A DNA stretch of 64,000 bases from Tepidanaerobacteraceae bacterium (GCA_024655905.1 JANLFP010000003.1:186001-250000); one strand, 5' to 3'. Numbered from the stretch's first letter, positions 26,953 through 35,914 are shown. Program-made: numbers and translations. Notes: generated by a model from the letters alone, not told the origin.

Positions 26953-28397
26953 CTCAGCACCTCCTTTAAAGCCGCTGCTTTATTCAAAACTTCCCGGTAC
27001 TCCTTTTCAGGCGCCGAGTCGCAGACTATGCCCGCCCCGGCCTGGATGTAGGCCGTGCCGCCCTTGAAAACAATGGTCCTTATGGCGATGCAGAAATCCA
27101 TATTTTGTGCAAACCCCAGGTATCCCACAGCCCCGGCGTATATGCCGCGCCTTTCTTCCTCCAGCTCATCTATTATTTCCATGGCCCGTATCTTGGGGGC
27201 TCCGGAGACGGTCCCGGCCGGCAGGCAGGCCAGAAGGGCGTCGATACAGGTTTTGCCCTGTTTTAGCCTGCCGGTCACTGCCGACACTATATGCATGACA
27301 TGAGAGTACATATCCACTTCCATGAAGCGCTGTACCTTTACGCTGCCGAATTCGCTCACCTTTCCCACATCATTTCTGCCCAAATCCACCAGCATTGCGT
27401 GTTCGGCCCTCTCTTTTTCGTCGGCCAGAAGCTTTTCCTTCAGCCTTTCATCTTCTTCGGGCGTTTTTCCCCTGGGCATGGTGCCTGCAATGGGATTTGT
27501 GGTGACGATGCCGCCTTTCACTGATACCAGGCTTTCCGGAGAAGAACCCACGATTTGAAAGTCCCCGAAGTCCATGTAAAAAAGATATGGCGAAGGGTTC
27601 AAAGCCCTGAGCCTCCTGTAGGCTTCAAACGGCTCCACCTCTGTGGCGGCTGCAAGCCGTTCGGACAGCACCACCTGGAATATGTCTCCGGCTCTGATGT
27701 ATTCAATGGCGCGCCTGACCTTGTCGCAGAAGGCGTCCTGGCTGCAGGTTGCCCGAAACCCGGGGGCTTTATTTTTTGCCGCCGTCAGGGGATGCAAATC
27801 CCTTTTCCTTAAGACGGTGTTTTTTAATTCGTGAAGCCTTTCGACTATGTGTTCATATTCAATTTCTTCATCGGGCACGGCATTGTAAACCACGTAAAGG
27901 TTGTGGTAAAAATGGTCGTAGATTATGACTTCCTTATAAAACATCAGGAAACATTCCGGAAGATGCAGTTCATCGGGATTGTTATCGGGAAGTTTTTCAT
28001 AGAGCCTTATCACATCATAGCCAACATACCCCACGGCGCCTCCCGTAAATGCGGGCAAATCTGCAAAAAGCCCGCGCAGCCTGTCGTACCCGTATCTTTT
28101 TAAATGATTTCCCACGATATCCAGCACTCTGCCTTTCTCTGTTTTCATCACCCCCTTCGAAACCGTTGCGACTGTGTCTTTGCAGCTTTTTACGGTCATA
28201 TAAGGGTTTGCTCCCAAGAAAGAGTATCTTCCCCAGGTTTTTCCGCATTCGGCGCTCTCCAGCAGGAACTTATGGCAGCCGTCCAGATTGTAAAAAAGCT
28301 CGATGGGAGTAAACTCGTCGGCATTCATCTTTAACACGACCGGGACCACATGGCCCCTTTTCATCGACTCGAAAACTGGCTTATCGGGAAAAATCAT
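26949..28397 (-). CDS. trpE: Anthranilate synthase component I
   Basis: Converts chorismate to anthranilate with TrpG. 482 residues from ATG 28397 (AAAGGGG nine bases upstream); the longer frame to 28433 reaches into the repeat-like element and has no site. The chorismate-binding core has PSPYLFYMDFGDFQIVGSSPE, AGTMPRGKTPEED, LVDLGRNDVGKV and AGTVSGAPKIRAMEII. FLLES near the N-terminus matches the Trp feedback-binding motif. Confidence 0.96.
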   Translation of the reverse strand: MIFPDKPVFESMKRGHVVPVVLKMNADEFTPIELFYNLDGCHKFLLESAECGKTWGRYSFLGANPYMTVKSCKDTVATVSKGVMKTEKGRVLDIVGNHLKRYGYDRLRGLFADLPAFTGGAVGYVGYDVIRLYEKLPDNNPDELHLPECFLMFYKEVIIYDHFYHNLYVVYNAVPDEEIEYEHIVERLHELKNTVLRKRDLHPLTAAKNKAPGFRATCSQDAFCDKVRRAIEYIRAGDIFQVVLSERLAAATEVEPFEAYRRLRALNPSPYLFYMDFGDFQIVGSSPESLVSVKGGIVTTNPIAGTMPRGKTPEEDERLKEKLLADEKERAEHAMLVDLGRNDVGKVSEFGSVKVQRFMEVDMYSHVMHIVSAVTGRLKQGKTCIDALLACLPAGTVSGAPKIRAMEIIDELEEERRGIYAGAVGYLGFAQNMDFCIAIRTIVFKGGTAYIQAGAGIVCDSAPEKEYREVLNKAAALKEVLR

Positions 28398-28419
28398 ACA
28401 CAACAACCCCTTTCTTGAG

Positions 28420-28540
28420 CTCTCGTTAACCACCGCTAAGACTCTCGCCTCCTGCAGGCAGTAGTTAAGCGGCGATAAACTCGAAATAAGAGCGACTAAG
28501 GTCAGATGGGGTCAAAGCCCCGCCAAAACCAAGTCTTCTT
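28420..28540 (+). ncRNA. Structured dispersed RNA-like element, copy A (HEARO/omega-RNA-like)
   Basis: About 100 nt closely matching 38124-38228. Shared blocks include TTAAGACT or CTAAGACT at the start, GGCGATAAACT...AATAAGAGCGACTAA, GATGGGGTCAAAGCCCC and a closing CAAGTC. Possible stems: AGACT/AGTCT closing, GGGG/CCCC, GGT/ACC. It lies on the strand opposite to trp, between the T-box terminator and trpE, so the trp leader contains its complement. The sequence reminds me of HEARO RNAs associated with IscB, but no IscB gene is in the window. Confidence 0.45.
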
Positions 28541-28544
28541 TTAA

Positions 28545-28905
28545 AAAATAAAAAAACACCCCGCCCTTTTGGGGCGAAGCGTACCGCGGTGCCACCCAAT
28601 TTTGGCCATGCATAGAAAATGGCATCAAAAAAGGCACTCTTCCTTAGGAAAAAGTGCCTTTATAAGCTGAGCCACCTAAAGCAAAGCCTTCTTTACCAGG
28701 TACGGAATGAAAAACATTCGATACCCTGTCCTTTTAACGGCGGACTTTCCGTCTCCTGCTACTATCGGTTCGCATGGCTTCTCCCGGGCCCATTCAACGG
28801 CAACCGCGGGCACCGGTCTTCCACCGCCACCGGCTCGCTTCGGCCTGTATCGCCGCCTACTCTTCCCGTTCATGGAATTTTCAATCTTTGATTATTGAAA
28901 TATAT
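28545..28905 (-). promoter_or_regulatory. Trp-specific T-box riboswitch of the trp operon
   Basis: On the minus strand: GAAGAGTAG near the 5' end, stem I with an AG-type bulge (AGCGAGCCGG), and a specifier context GAATGGGCC in which TGG (28792-28790) is the Trp codon. The T-box TGGGTGGCACCGCGG follows, then a terminator CGCCCC/GGGCGG with a T-run ending near 28548. Uncharged tRNA-Trp would favour the antiterminator and turn the operon on. TrpE feedback gives a second control layer. Confidence 0.92.
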
Positions 28906-28932
28906 AATACACCTGAAAAACATTTTAGTCAA
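28904..28932 (-). promoter_or_regulatory. trp operon promoter
   Basis: TTGACT (28932-28927) and TATTAT (28909-28904) on the minus strand, 17 bp apart, immediately upstream of the T-box leader. Confidence 0.75.
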
Positions 28933-28959
28933 TAGGTGTTTTTGGCGATTGCGCCGATT

Positions 28960-29292
28960 CTATTGTCGCCCCTGTATCTGTATGCCCGTTTCCACTATTT
29001 CTTGAACAAGAGGATTAGTTAAAACAAAATCGATGGTTTTAAAAGGATGCGGTTCAATTCGCTTATCTACTTTACGTCTAATTTTCATAAGCTTGAGCAT
29101 GTCTTCCACAGGATCTCCGGTAAAATCATCTCCAACTATGGCAACATCAATATCACTATCCTCGGTAAAAGTTCCGCTAACATACGAGCCAAATAAATAT
29201 ACTTTATTTACTCGCATTTCCTTTTCCACCAACTCAGCATACTTTGCAACAATTTCAATTATTCCTCTTGCTTTATCAGCGATATGAGCCAT
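28960..29292 (-). CDS. MNT-type nucleotidyltransferase (putative antitoxin)
   Basis: 110 residues with the polymerase-beta signature GSYVSGTFTEDSDIDVAIV (GS...DxD). In HEPN/MNT modules this partner neutralises the HEPN protein, in known cases by AMP addition. GAGGAG and GAGGGA precede the ATG, 21 bp after the HEPN stop. Confidence 0.82.
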   Translation of the reverse strand: MAHIADKARGIIEIVAKYAELVEKEMRVNKVYLFGSYVSGTFTEDSDIDVAIVGDDFTGDPVEDMLKLMKIRRKVDKRIEPHPFKTIDFVLTNPLVQEIVETGIQIQGRQ

Positions 29293-29313
29293 TCCCTCAG
29301 CTCCTCTATTTTT

Positions 29314-29658
29314 TTAAATGTTTTTTGAAGTAAAATCCTGATCGCATTTTTTATAAAAGCTTTGTTTATAATCGGGGTATCTTACGCTGATATTAAAAGT
29401 TGTAATTAAATCAAGAGCATCTTGTTGCTCCTCATCAGTTTCAATTTCAACCATATCAGCCAATCTTGACAGATCGTGTATCTTGGGAATATTACTATCT
29501 TTCTTTTTTACATACAACGCTTTAAGCAATTTTTCTATCACCAAATGCCCGATAAATAAACACCATTCATAGTCTTTATTTTCATATAAATGACGCATCG
29601 TTTGATAATCACGATTCGAAGTTTCGACCCAGTAATTTATGATCTCCTCTTTTTTCAT
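29314..29658 (-). CDS. HEPN-domain protein (putative toxin partner)
   Basis: 114 residues with the HEPN pattern YEWCLFIGHLVIEKLLKALYV...IHDLSRLADM, then ISVRYPDYKQSFYKK. AAAGGG favours ATG 29658 over 29676. It forms a two-gene unit with the nucleotidyltransferase. Whether it is an active RNase cannot be judged. Confidence 0.8.
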   Translation of the reverse strand: MKKEEIINYWVETSNRDYQTMRHLYENKDYEWCLFIGHLVIEKLLKALYVKKKDSNIPKIHDLSRLADMVEIETDEEQQDALDLITTFNISVRYPDYKQSFYKKCDQDFTSKNI

Positions 29659-29938
29659 TTTTAGCAACCCTTTCATTTTATATCAATTAATAATATTGTA
29701 CTGATAATAACATAGCATAAGATAACATAATTTTCAATAAATGAACTGAGCCTTTCGCGTTTAAATCAATATTTTATTACTGGTAAAATGCCATTTTTAT
29801 CGGAGCGCACAGTTCTGTTCATGATTTTTTTAAAACCGGCAGGAATTCCAAAAAATTTGTAGAATATATAAAACCAAGATCACGTGTGCATAGTTTATAA
29901 GGCAATTTTTGCGGTATGCACGGAAAAATTTAAGAGCA
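29659..29938. other. AT-rich divergent region between the HEPN pair and the thiamine operon
   Basis: No gene is seen. It should contain the promoter reading into the TPP riboswitch (a TTGTAGAATATATAAA-like stretch near 29858) and the HEPN/MNT promoter. Confidence 0.35.
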
Positions 29939-30026
29939 ATGCTGGGGGAGCTTCGCGGGAGGCTGAGAGGGGATTCGTTCCCGACCCCTGAACCTGGTCA
30001 GGATAATGCCTGCGTAGGAAAGCATA
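29939..30026 (+). promoter_or_regulatory. TPP riboswitch (THI box)
   Basis: P1 arms ATGCT/AGCAT enclose GGCTGAGAGG, CCCCTGAACCTGGTCAGGAT and AATGCCTGCGTAGGAA, all conserved aptamer blocks. It controls the thiD-cytX-thiE-thiM operon. Confidence 0.95.
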
Positions 30027-30027
30027 A

Positions 30028-30098
30028 AAGCGCCTTACACAGGGTGCTTTTAATATTTTCAAGAAGGATCCGCCTGAACAGGTGGATCCAATTTTTTT
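30028..30098 (+). terminator. Expression platform of the TPP riboswitch
   Basis: A stem AAAGCGCC/GGGTGCTTT is followed by the stem GGATCCGCCTG/CAGGTGGATCC (30066-30090, with one mismatch) and a run of seven T just before the thiD ribosome binding site. This fits transcription termination when TPP is bound. Confidence 0.8.
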
Positions 30099-30110
30099 GG
30101 AGGTGGCATT

Positions 30111-30917
30111 ATGAAACTGGCGCTTACCATAGCGGGTTCGGACTCGGGCGGAGGAGCCGGAATTCAGGCAGACATTAAGACATTTTCCGCCCACGGGGTT
30201 TTCGGCATGAGCGTGATTACGTCCATAACTGCGCAAAACACCGTGGGGGTCATCGGGATAGAGGACGTGAGCCCCGATATGGTGGCATTGCAGATGAAGG
30301 CGGTGTTCGAGGACCTCTATCCCGATGCGGTAAAGATAGGCATGGTGTCCAGCGAGTCAATAATAGCAGCCGTTGCCGAAGGGCTTGAACGCTACAGGCC
30401 CGCCAACGTGGTGCTGGACCCAGTGATGATTTCAAAGAGCAAAAGCCCCTTGCTGAAGCCCGAAGCCGTAGAGGCTCTCAAGCAAAAGCTTATACCTCTT
30501 AGCAGTGTTGTGACGCCCAATCTGATGGAAGCAAGGGAATTGAGCGGCGTGGAGATTAAAGATAAAAAAGACATGAGAGAAGCCGCCATGATAATCCTTG
30601 CTCTGGGAGCCGGTGCTGTAATAGTGAAAGGGGGGCATCTGACGGGCGATGCAGCGGATATATTGTATGACGGGAAAGATTTTTATGAGTTTAAATCCGA
30701 AAGGATACATACAAAAAACACCCACGGCACAGGGTGCACGTTTTCTTCGGCCATCGCCGCAAACCTGGCGCTGGGCTGCGGTCTTGCGGAGGCGGTGGAA
30801 AGGGCGAAAACATACATCACGGGGGCGATACAAAATGCGCTGGATATAGGAAGCGGCGTCGGGCCGACAAATCATTTCTGGAACCTGAAACCGGGGGGCT
30901 ATGGATGTGAACATTAA
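30111..30917 (+). CDS. thiD: Hydroxymethylpyrimidine/phosphomethylpyrimidine kinase
   Basis: 268 residues, ribokinase fold: LTIAGSDSGGGAGIQADIKTF, DPVMISKSKSPLL, NTHGTGCTFSSAIAANLA. Phosphorylates HMP and HMP-P for thiamine synthesis. GGAGGTG precedes the ATG; the end overlaps cytX by 17 bp. Confidence 0.97.
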   Translation: MKLALTIAGSDSGGGAGIQADIKTFSAHGVFGMSVITSITAQNTVGVIGIEDVSPDMVALQMKAVFEDLYPDAVKIGMVSSESIIAAVAEGLERYRPANVVLDPVMISKSKSPLLKPEAVEALKQKLIPLSSVVTPNLMEARELSGVEIKDKKDMREAAMIILALGAGAVIVKGGHLTGDAADILYDGKDFYEFKSERIHTKNTHGTGCTFSSAIAANLALGCGLAEAVERAKTYITGAIQNALDIGSGVGPTNHFWNLKPGGYGCEH

Positions 30918-32112
30918 GCTTTCTTTTCAGAGCATGTTTTTGCTGTGGTTCGGAGCGGCGGTATCCATGGCCGAGGTAATGACTGGGGCCCTTTATGCCC
31001 CCCTGGGTTTCAGAAACGGCATGCTGGCGATCCTTCTGGGCCACGTTTTGGGGAATACGTTTTTGGTACTGGCTGGCAAGATTGGGTTTCGGGAAAGGGC
31101 AGGCTCTATGGAATCCACCCGTTACGCCTTCGGTGTATACGGTTCATACATGTTTTCGGCGCTCAATATCCTGCAGCTCATGGGCTGGACCGCCGTAATG
31201 ATAATAGTGGCAGCCCGATCGCTCAACTCCATTTCAATGAGTCTGTGGGGCCTTGACAACTTCTTTGTATGGGCATTGATAACCGGCCTGCTGGTAATTC
31301 TCTGGCTGTATTCCGGAAGCAGGGGATTCAATGTTATAAATAATGTTGCTGTTACACTGCTTTTAATTCTGACAGTGGTCATGAGCTTTCTGGTATTCAA
31401 GGGCGGTATATCGGCGAGCACCGCCGGCGGCATGAGCTTCGGGCAGGGGGTGGAACTTGCTTCGGTGATGCCGCTCTCGTGGCTTCCGCTGGTTTCCGAT
31501 TACACCAGGATGGCCGACTCGGAGAAAAGTTCGGTTATCGCTACGTGGCTCGGTTATTTTATCGGCAGCTGCTGGATGTATATGATCGGATTGAGCACGG
31601 CCCTGGCGTACAATACTGGAGATCCCGCGGGCATAATGCTCAAGGCCGGGCTCGGGGCTTGTGCCCTGCTGATAGTCATATTATCCACCGTCACGACCAC
31701 ATTCCTGGATGTGTATTCCGCGGCGGTATCCTTTCTGAATGTGAAAAAGGGGGACGAAAGGCTTATATCTGTGGCAATGGGCGCCGCCGGGACAGCCCTG
31801 GCGCTGATTTTCCCCATGGATCAGTATGAAAACTTCCTTTATGCCATAGGTTCGGTGTTTGCGCCCCTTTTTGCCGTGCTGGTGACCGACTACTTTGTGC
31901 TGAGACATGACAGGAGCCGGGAAAGATTTGACATGAAGGCGATTTTTTCCTGGATCGCGGGAGTTGCGGCCTACTATATCATTTTAAAACTCGACACTCC
32001 CCTGGGGGCCACGCTGCCGGACGTTGTTTTGACAGGCGCTTTATATGCCGCGGTCAGCATGGCGGGCAGCAAATCTGCTCGTGATTTTCCGGCTGTAAAA
32101 CAGGAGAGATAA
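30901..32112 (+). CDS. cytX: Hydroxymethylpyrimidine transporter CytX
   Basis: 403 residues, about 11-12 membrane helices, NCS1 family (LLWFGAAVSMAEVMTGALYAPLG, LGHVLGNTFLVLAGKIGFRERAGSMESTRYAFG). CytX sits in TPP-controlled operons and imports the thiamine pyrimidine. Its place between thiD and thiE supports salvage of HMP. Confidence 0.9.
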   Translation: MDVNIKLSFQSMFLLWFGAAVSMAEVMTGALYAPLGFRNGMLAILLGHVLGNTFLVLAGKIGFRERAGSMESTRYAFGVYGSYMFSALNILQLMGWTAVMIIVAARSLNSISMSLWGLDNFFVWALITGLLVILWLYSGSRGFNVINNVAVTLLLILTVVMSFLVFKGGISASTAGGMSFGQGVELASVMPLSWLPLVSDYTRMADSEKSSVIATWLGYFIGSCWMYMIGLSTALAYNTGDPAGIMLKAGLGACALLIVILSTVTTTFLDVYSAAVSFLNVKKGDERLISVAMGAAGTALALIFPMDQYENFLYAIGSVFAPLFAVLVTDYFVLRHDRSRERFDMKAIFSWIAGVAAYYIILKLDTPLGATLPDVVLTGALYAAVSMAGSKSARDFPAVKQER

Positions 32113-32166
32113 TGATGGGAAAGGTAAACGACGATTTTTTCAGAAGGGCAATATGGAGGTGAAATC

Positions 32167-32808
32167 ATGGATTTACGGCTTTATGCGGTTACCGACCGCT
32201 CGTATTTGGATGGCATTAGCCTTTCGCTTGCCGTGGAGCTCGCCATAAAAGGAGGCGCCACGATAATCCAGCTAAGGGAAAAGCAGATTTCCGGCAAAGA
32301 ATTTTATGAATTGGCACTGGAAGTGAAAAGGGTCACAAGCCGATATGGCATTCCGCTGATTATCAACGACAGGGCAGATATCGCCCTTGCGGTGGATGCC
32401 GATGGATTGCATGTGGGGCAGGAGGACATACCCGCCGACGTTGCAAGGCGGATAATAGGCCCCAGCAGGATACTCGGCGTGTCGGCAAAGACTGTTGATG
32501 AGGCGTTGAAGGCCGAAAGGGACGGGGCAGACTACCTCGGCGTAGGGGCGGTGTTTCCAACGCCCACAAAGCCCGAGTCGGATGCCATAGGCATGGAAGG
32601 GGCAAAGAAAATAAAAGAAGCTGTAAAGATTCCCGTGGTCGCCATAGGGGGGATTACCGTTGAAAATGCCTATGACGTCGTGTTGAAGGCTAAAGTTGAC
32701 GGAATATCATCGGTATCAGCCGTTTTTGCGGGCGACGTTGAAGCAAATGCCCGCAGGCTTCTGGAGAATATAAACCGTGCAATAAGCGACAGGAGGCGTT
32801 TGAAATGA
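32167..32808 (+). CDS. thiE: Thiamine phosphate synthase
   Basis: 213-residue TIM barrel: [61 protein letters not shown]. Couples HMP-PP and thiazole phosphate. GGAGGTGA upstream; stop overlaps thiM (ATGA). Confidence 0.97.
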   Translation: MDLRLYAVTDRSYLDGISLSLAVELAIKGGATIIQLREKQISGKEFYELALEVKRVTSRYGIPLIINDRADIALAVDADGLHVGQEDIPADVARRIIGPSRILGVSAKTVDEALKAERDGADYLGVGAVFPTPTKPESDAIGMEGAKKIKEAVKIPVVAIGGITVENAYDVVLKAKVDGISSVSAVFAGDVEANARRLLENINRAISDRRRLK

Positions 32809-33599
32809 TAGAAGGATTATTGACAAAACTGAGGGAGAAAAAACCGCTGGTGCACCACATAACAAACATGGTCACCGTAAACGATTGCGCCAATGTGACC
32901 CTGGCAATAGGGGCGCTGCCCGTCATGGCTCACGCGCTGGAAGAAGTGGAAGAGATGGCGAGGGCGGCCCAGGCGCTGGTTTTGAATATCGGCACGCTGA
33001 GCAGACAACAGGTGGATGCCATGATTTTGGCGGGAAAGGCCGCCAATTCGCTCGGTATTCCCGTGATACTCGACCCGGTGGGAGCCGGTGCAACAGCGCT
33101 GAGAAGCCGCAGCGCCGAGAGAATACTGGATGAGGTCAGGGTGTCGGTGATAAAGGGCAACAGCGCCGAAATCGGCATTCTCGCGGGCAAGGGAGGAAGA
33201 ATAAGAGGCGTTGAATCGGAAGAAGCAGCCGGGGATATGGTGGAAGCTGCTGCGGAACTTGCGCACAGGTACGGCGCTGTGGTGGCTGTATCGGGCGCGA
33301 AAGATATAATAACCGACGGGGAAAGAATTGCTTTTGTGGATAACGGCCATCCCATGATGGGTACCATCACGGGCACCGGCTGCATGCTTTCGTCCGTTGT
33401 CGCAAGCTTTTGCGGCGTTGAAAAGGATGGATTTTGTGCGGCTCTGGCGGCGTTTGTCTGTTTTGGCCTGGCGGGAGAACTGGCTGCGGCACGCCCGGAA
33501 ACAAAAGGTCCGGCAAGCTTTAAAACGGCCTTTTTTGACGAGATATACAACCTTACGGAAGAAAAGATAAACTCCGGGAAAAAGATAACGCGACAATAG
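32805..33599 (+). CDS. thiM: Hydroxyethylthiazole kinase
   Basis: 264 residues: [54 protein letters not shown]. Salvages thiazole alcohol. With thiD, cytX and thiE this is a salvage set; no thiC, thiG or thiH is present here. The stop lies inside a palindromic repeat. Confidence 0.96.
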   Translation: MIEGLLTKLREKKPLVHHITNMVTVNDCANVTLAIGALPVMAHALEEVEEMARAAQALVLNIGTLSRQQVDAMILAGKAANSLGIPVILDPVGAGATALRSRSAERILDEVRVSVIKGNSAEIGILAGKGGRIRGVESEEAAGDMVEAAAELAHRYGAVVAVSGAKDIITDGERIAFVDNGHPMMGTITGTGCMLSSVVASFCGVEKDGFCAALAAFVCFGLAGELAAARPETKGPASFKTAFFDEIYNLTEEKINSGKKITRQ

Positions 33600-33676
33600 G
33601 GACGGTTCTCCGATTGTCGCAAAAAAGGGATGCCTTGCGACAGTGCGACAGCAGGGACGGTTCGTGAAATGTCGCA
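33590..33676. repeat. Two adjacent GGGACGGTTC palindromes at the thiM 3' end
   Basis: Copy one has GCGACAAT (33590-33597) and ATTGTCGC (33613-33620) around GGGACGGTTC. Copy two (33643-33676) has TGCGACA and TGTCGCA around the same core. The thiM TAG is formed within copy one. Confidence 0.85.
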
Positions 33677-33764
33677 AAAAAGAAATACTCTCATGAAGTA
33701 CTCTCATGGATAGACCGATTCTAAATCCGCACTGTTAAAAGCGAGGGTTGAATGGAGGAAAGTC

Positions 33765-34100
33765 AATGCAAGGGACAAAGAGGTTGGTAACCATGGCACT
33801 TGTGGTGGCAATAGGTACGTTTACAGCACAATATGCTTGGTTTTCGGCAGGTGTTGCCAGGCAACGCCAGTGCAGCACGCCATAAACGTAATTTCTACCA
33901 TACTTTTCGGGCCGCTGGGCTCGGTTGAGGTTGCCTTTGCCATAGGACTTTTGCGGAACTTGCTGGGAGTGGGTTCGCTGCTGGCCTTTCCGGGCGGCAT
34001 GATTGGCGCTTTTTTGGCGGGCTATCTTTATAAAGCAGCGCTTTACATTTTTCTGCTTTTCAAGCCTAAACAAAATCCCTCGGCTTTGGCCGGAGGATTT
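33765..34100 (+). pseudogene. thiW: ThiW thiazole transporter component, frameshifted and truncated
   Basis: MQGTKRLVTMALVVAIGTFTAQYAWFSAGVAR is the family N-terminus. The reading then shifts near 33860 into ATPVQHAINVISTILFGPLG, LRNLLGVGSLLAFPGGMIGAFLAGYLYK. One extra G (AGGGCAACG instead of AGGCAACG) would restore it. The end, after SALAGG, is lost where the Rpn-like gene abuts at 34099. GGAGG precedes the ATG. The probable loss of a thiazole importer leaves cytX as the only transporter of the operon. Confidence 0.8.
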
Positions 34101-34469
34101 ATGTTAACAAATTATATATCTCATCCAGACGGTTGCTCTTTATCACCGTCACAAGAAGTTTATCAAGCTTTTTTTCGTCGTTTATGCAGGCTATCTTTTC
34201 CTTCAGGTCATCAGGGATTTCTTCAAACTTGGCCTTTACTGCATCTATTATTGCTTCCTGCGCCTTTCTTATCCTTCCCTCTATCCTTCCTTCCATTCTT
34301 CCTTCTTCGATCAGCGCAGCGCCTATTCTGGTCATCCTGACCACCTCCTTCAGTTTGTCTATGTATTCTTTTCTCTATTTTATCTTTTATTGCTTCGTAT
34401 TTTTTGTCTCCATCGTATTCTGTCATGTACTTTATCCTGCTTCTGGTGCGGGATTTTTGCGCCGGTCAA
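34099..34469 (-). pseudogene. Internally deleted, frameshifted Rpn-like (recombination-promoting nuclease) gene
   Basis: A TTG at 34469 with AAAGGGGG upstream starts TGAKIPHQKQDKVHD, like the N-terminus of such proteins. The frame then runs into the C-terminal tail in other frames: MTEYDGDKKYEAIKDKIEK, EYIDKLKEVVRMTRIGAALIEEGRMEGRIEG and NRLDEIYNLLT. The nuclease core of about 200 residues is missing and an extra A breaks the tail. Family assignment rests on the tail pattern only. Confidence 0.5.
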
Positions 34470-34569
34470 TCGATTATCCCCCTTTTGACATCATTATATC
34501 ACAATCGGGTTTCCCTTCTCAATAAAATATGCCCGTATCATAAGAAACCACAAGCAACGTTTATTCGAC

Positions 34570-34598
34570 TTGAATGTTCTCCCAAAGTATGATAAAAT
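34570..34598 (+). promoter_or_regulatory. gldA promoter
   Basis: TTGAAT (34570-34575) and TAAAAT (34593-34598) with a 17-bp spacer, 31 bp before the gldA start. Confidence 0.6.
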
Positions 34599-34628
34599 AT
34601 TAACAAATACAAAAGGAGGGATATCGCG

Positions 34629-35750
34629 ATGGTTAAAGCAATTATTGGGCCGGGGAAATACGTTCAGGGCAACGGTGTTTTGAAGGATATAAAGGATTAT
34701 GCAAAGAACCTGGGCCGCTCCTTTTTCATAATTGCCAGCGAAAATGGAATAAAAAGGACGCGCCCAGCCATAGAGGAGAGTTTTGCCGGGGAACAGGCTA
34801 AGCTCGTTTTTGAGGCTTTCCGGGGAGAATGCTCGGAAAATGAAATAAACAGGTTGAAGGCACTGGCGGAAAAGAACGAAGCCGATGTGGTCATTGGCAT
34901 AGGCGGCGGAAAGATTTTTGACACTGCCAAAGCCCTTGCTTATTATCTCGGGCTTCCGGTTGTGATAGTTCCCACTATCGCATCCACCGATGCGCCGTGC
35001 AGTGCGCTGTCGGTTATATACACGGATGAAGGTGTGTTCAGCAAATATCTGCTGCTCCCCAAAAACCCCGATGTTGTGCTGGTGGATACGGGGATCATTG
35101 CAAAAGCCCCTGCCAGGCTGCTAGTAGCCGGAATGGGCGACGCTCTTGCAACATACTTTGAGGCCAGGGCATCCTTCGAATCAAACGCCTCCGCCATGGC
35201 GGGCGGAAAAAGCACTAAGGCGGCAATGGCCCTTGCAGAACTTTGCTACAGGACTCTGCTGGAGGACGGCCTCAAGGCAAAGCTTGCTGTGGAAAACAAA
35301 GCATGCACTCAAGCGGTGGAAAATATTGTTGAGGCAAACACCTATTTGAGCGGCATAGGTTTCGAAAGCGGAGGGCTTGCGGCTGCCCATGCCATTCACA
35401 ACGGCTTTACGGTGCTGGAAGAATGCCATCACATGTATCACGGGGAAAAGGTGGCTTTCGGAACCATAGCCCAGCTTGTGCTCGAAAACAGCCCCATGGA
35501 AGAGCTGGAGGAAGTAATCGGGTTCTGCCTGGATGTGGGGCTTCCCGTTACTCTTGAGGATTTGGGTATCAAAGAAGTTAAAGAATCGGACATAAGAAAG
35601 GTTGCCGAAGCTTCCTGCGCCGAAGGCGAGACCATTCACAACATGCCGTTCGAGGTTGCGCCCGAGGATGTTTATAGTGCCATAATTGGCGCCGACGCCC
35701 TTGGCAGAAAAATGCGACAAGGGGACGGTTCTTCAACTGTCGCAAAATAA
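34629..35750 (+). CDS. gldA: Glycerol dehydrogenase
   Basis: Iron-type alcohol dehydrogenase family, 373 residues: VIGIGGGKIFDTAKALAYY (NAD site), TIASTDAPCSALSVIY, and metal-binding AAAHAIHNGF and HHMYHGEKVAFG. Oxidises glycerol to dihydroxyacetone or the reverse. AGGAGG precedes the ATG. The last twelve residues (MRQGDGSSTVAK) are encoded by an in-frame palindromic repeat and are not part of the family. Confidence 0.92.
   Translation: MVKAIIGPGKYVQGNGVLKDIKDYAKNLGRSFFIIASENGIKRTRPAIEESFAGEQAKLVFEAFRGECSENEINRLKALAEKNEADVVIGIGGGKIFDTAKALAYYLGLPVVIVPTIASTDAPCSALSVIYTDEGVFSKYLLLPKNPDVVLVDTGIIAKAPARLLVAGMGDALATYFEARASFESNASAMAGGKSTKAAMALAELCYRTLLEDGLKAKLAVENKACTQAVENIVEANTYLSGIGFESGGLAAAHAIHNGFTVLEECHHMYHGEKVAFGTIAQLVLENSPMEELEEVIGFCLDVGLPVTLEDLGIKEVKESDIRKVAEASCAEGETIHNMPFEVAPEDVYSAIIGADALGRKMRQGDGSSTVAK
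35711..35749. repeat. GGGACGGTTC palindrome inside the gldA 3' end
   Basis: TGCGACA and TGTCGCA arms around GGGGACGGTTCT. It is read in frame as the GldA tail and ends with the TAA. Confidence 0.85.
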
Positions 35751-35881
35751 TTTCTCCAAAATATACTTTCCGCAAAAGCGGCGCAAGGAAAAATGAAATT
35801 TTGAAGCCAGCCTGTTGAAGAATTAAAATTTCACACCAATAATTTGTCGATAAAAGCAAAATCGAGGATGCAAGAAACATA

Positions 35882-35914
35882 TGCCTGCCATCTTTCGATA
35901 GGCAGGTGTTTTTT
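35882..35914 (+). terminator. gldA terminator
   Basis: CCTGCC/GGCAGG stem (extended by weaker pairs) with loop and GTTTTTTG run. Confidence 0.75.
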
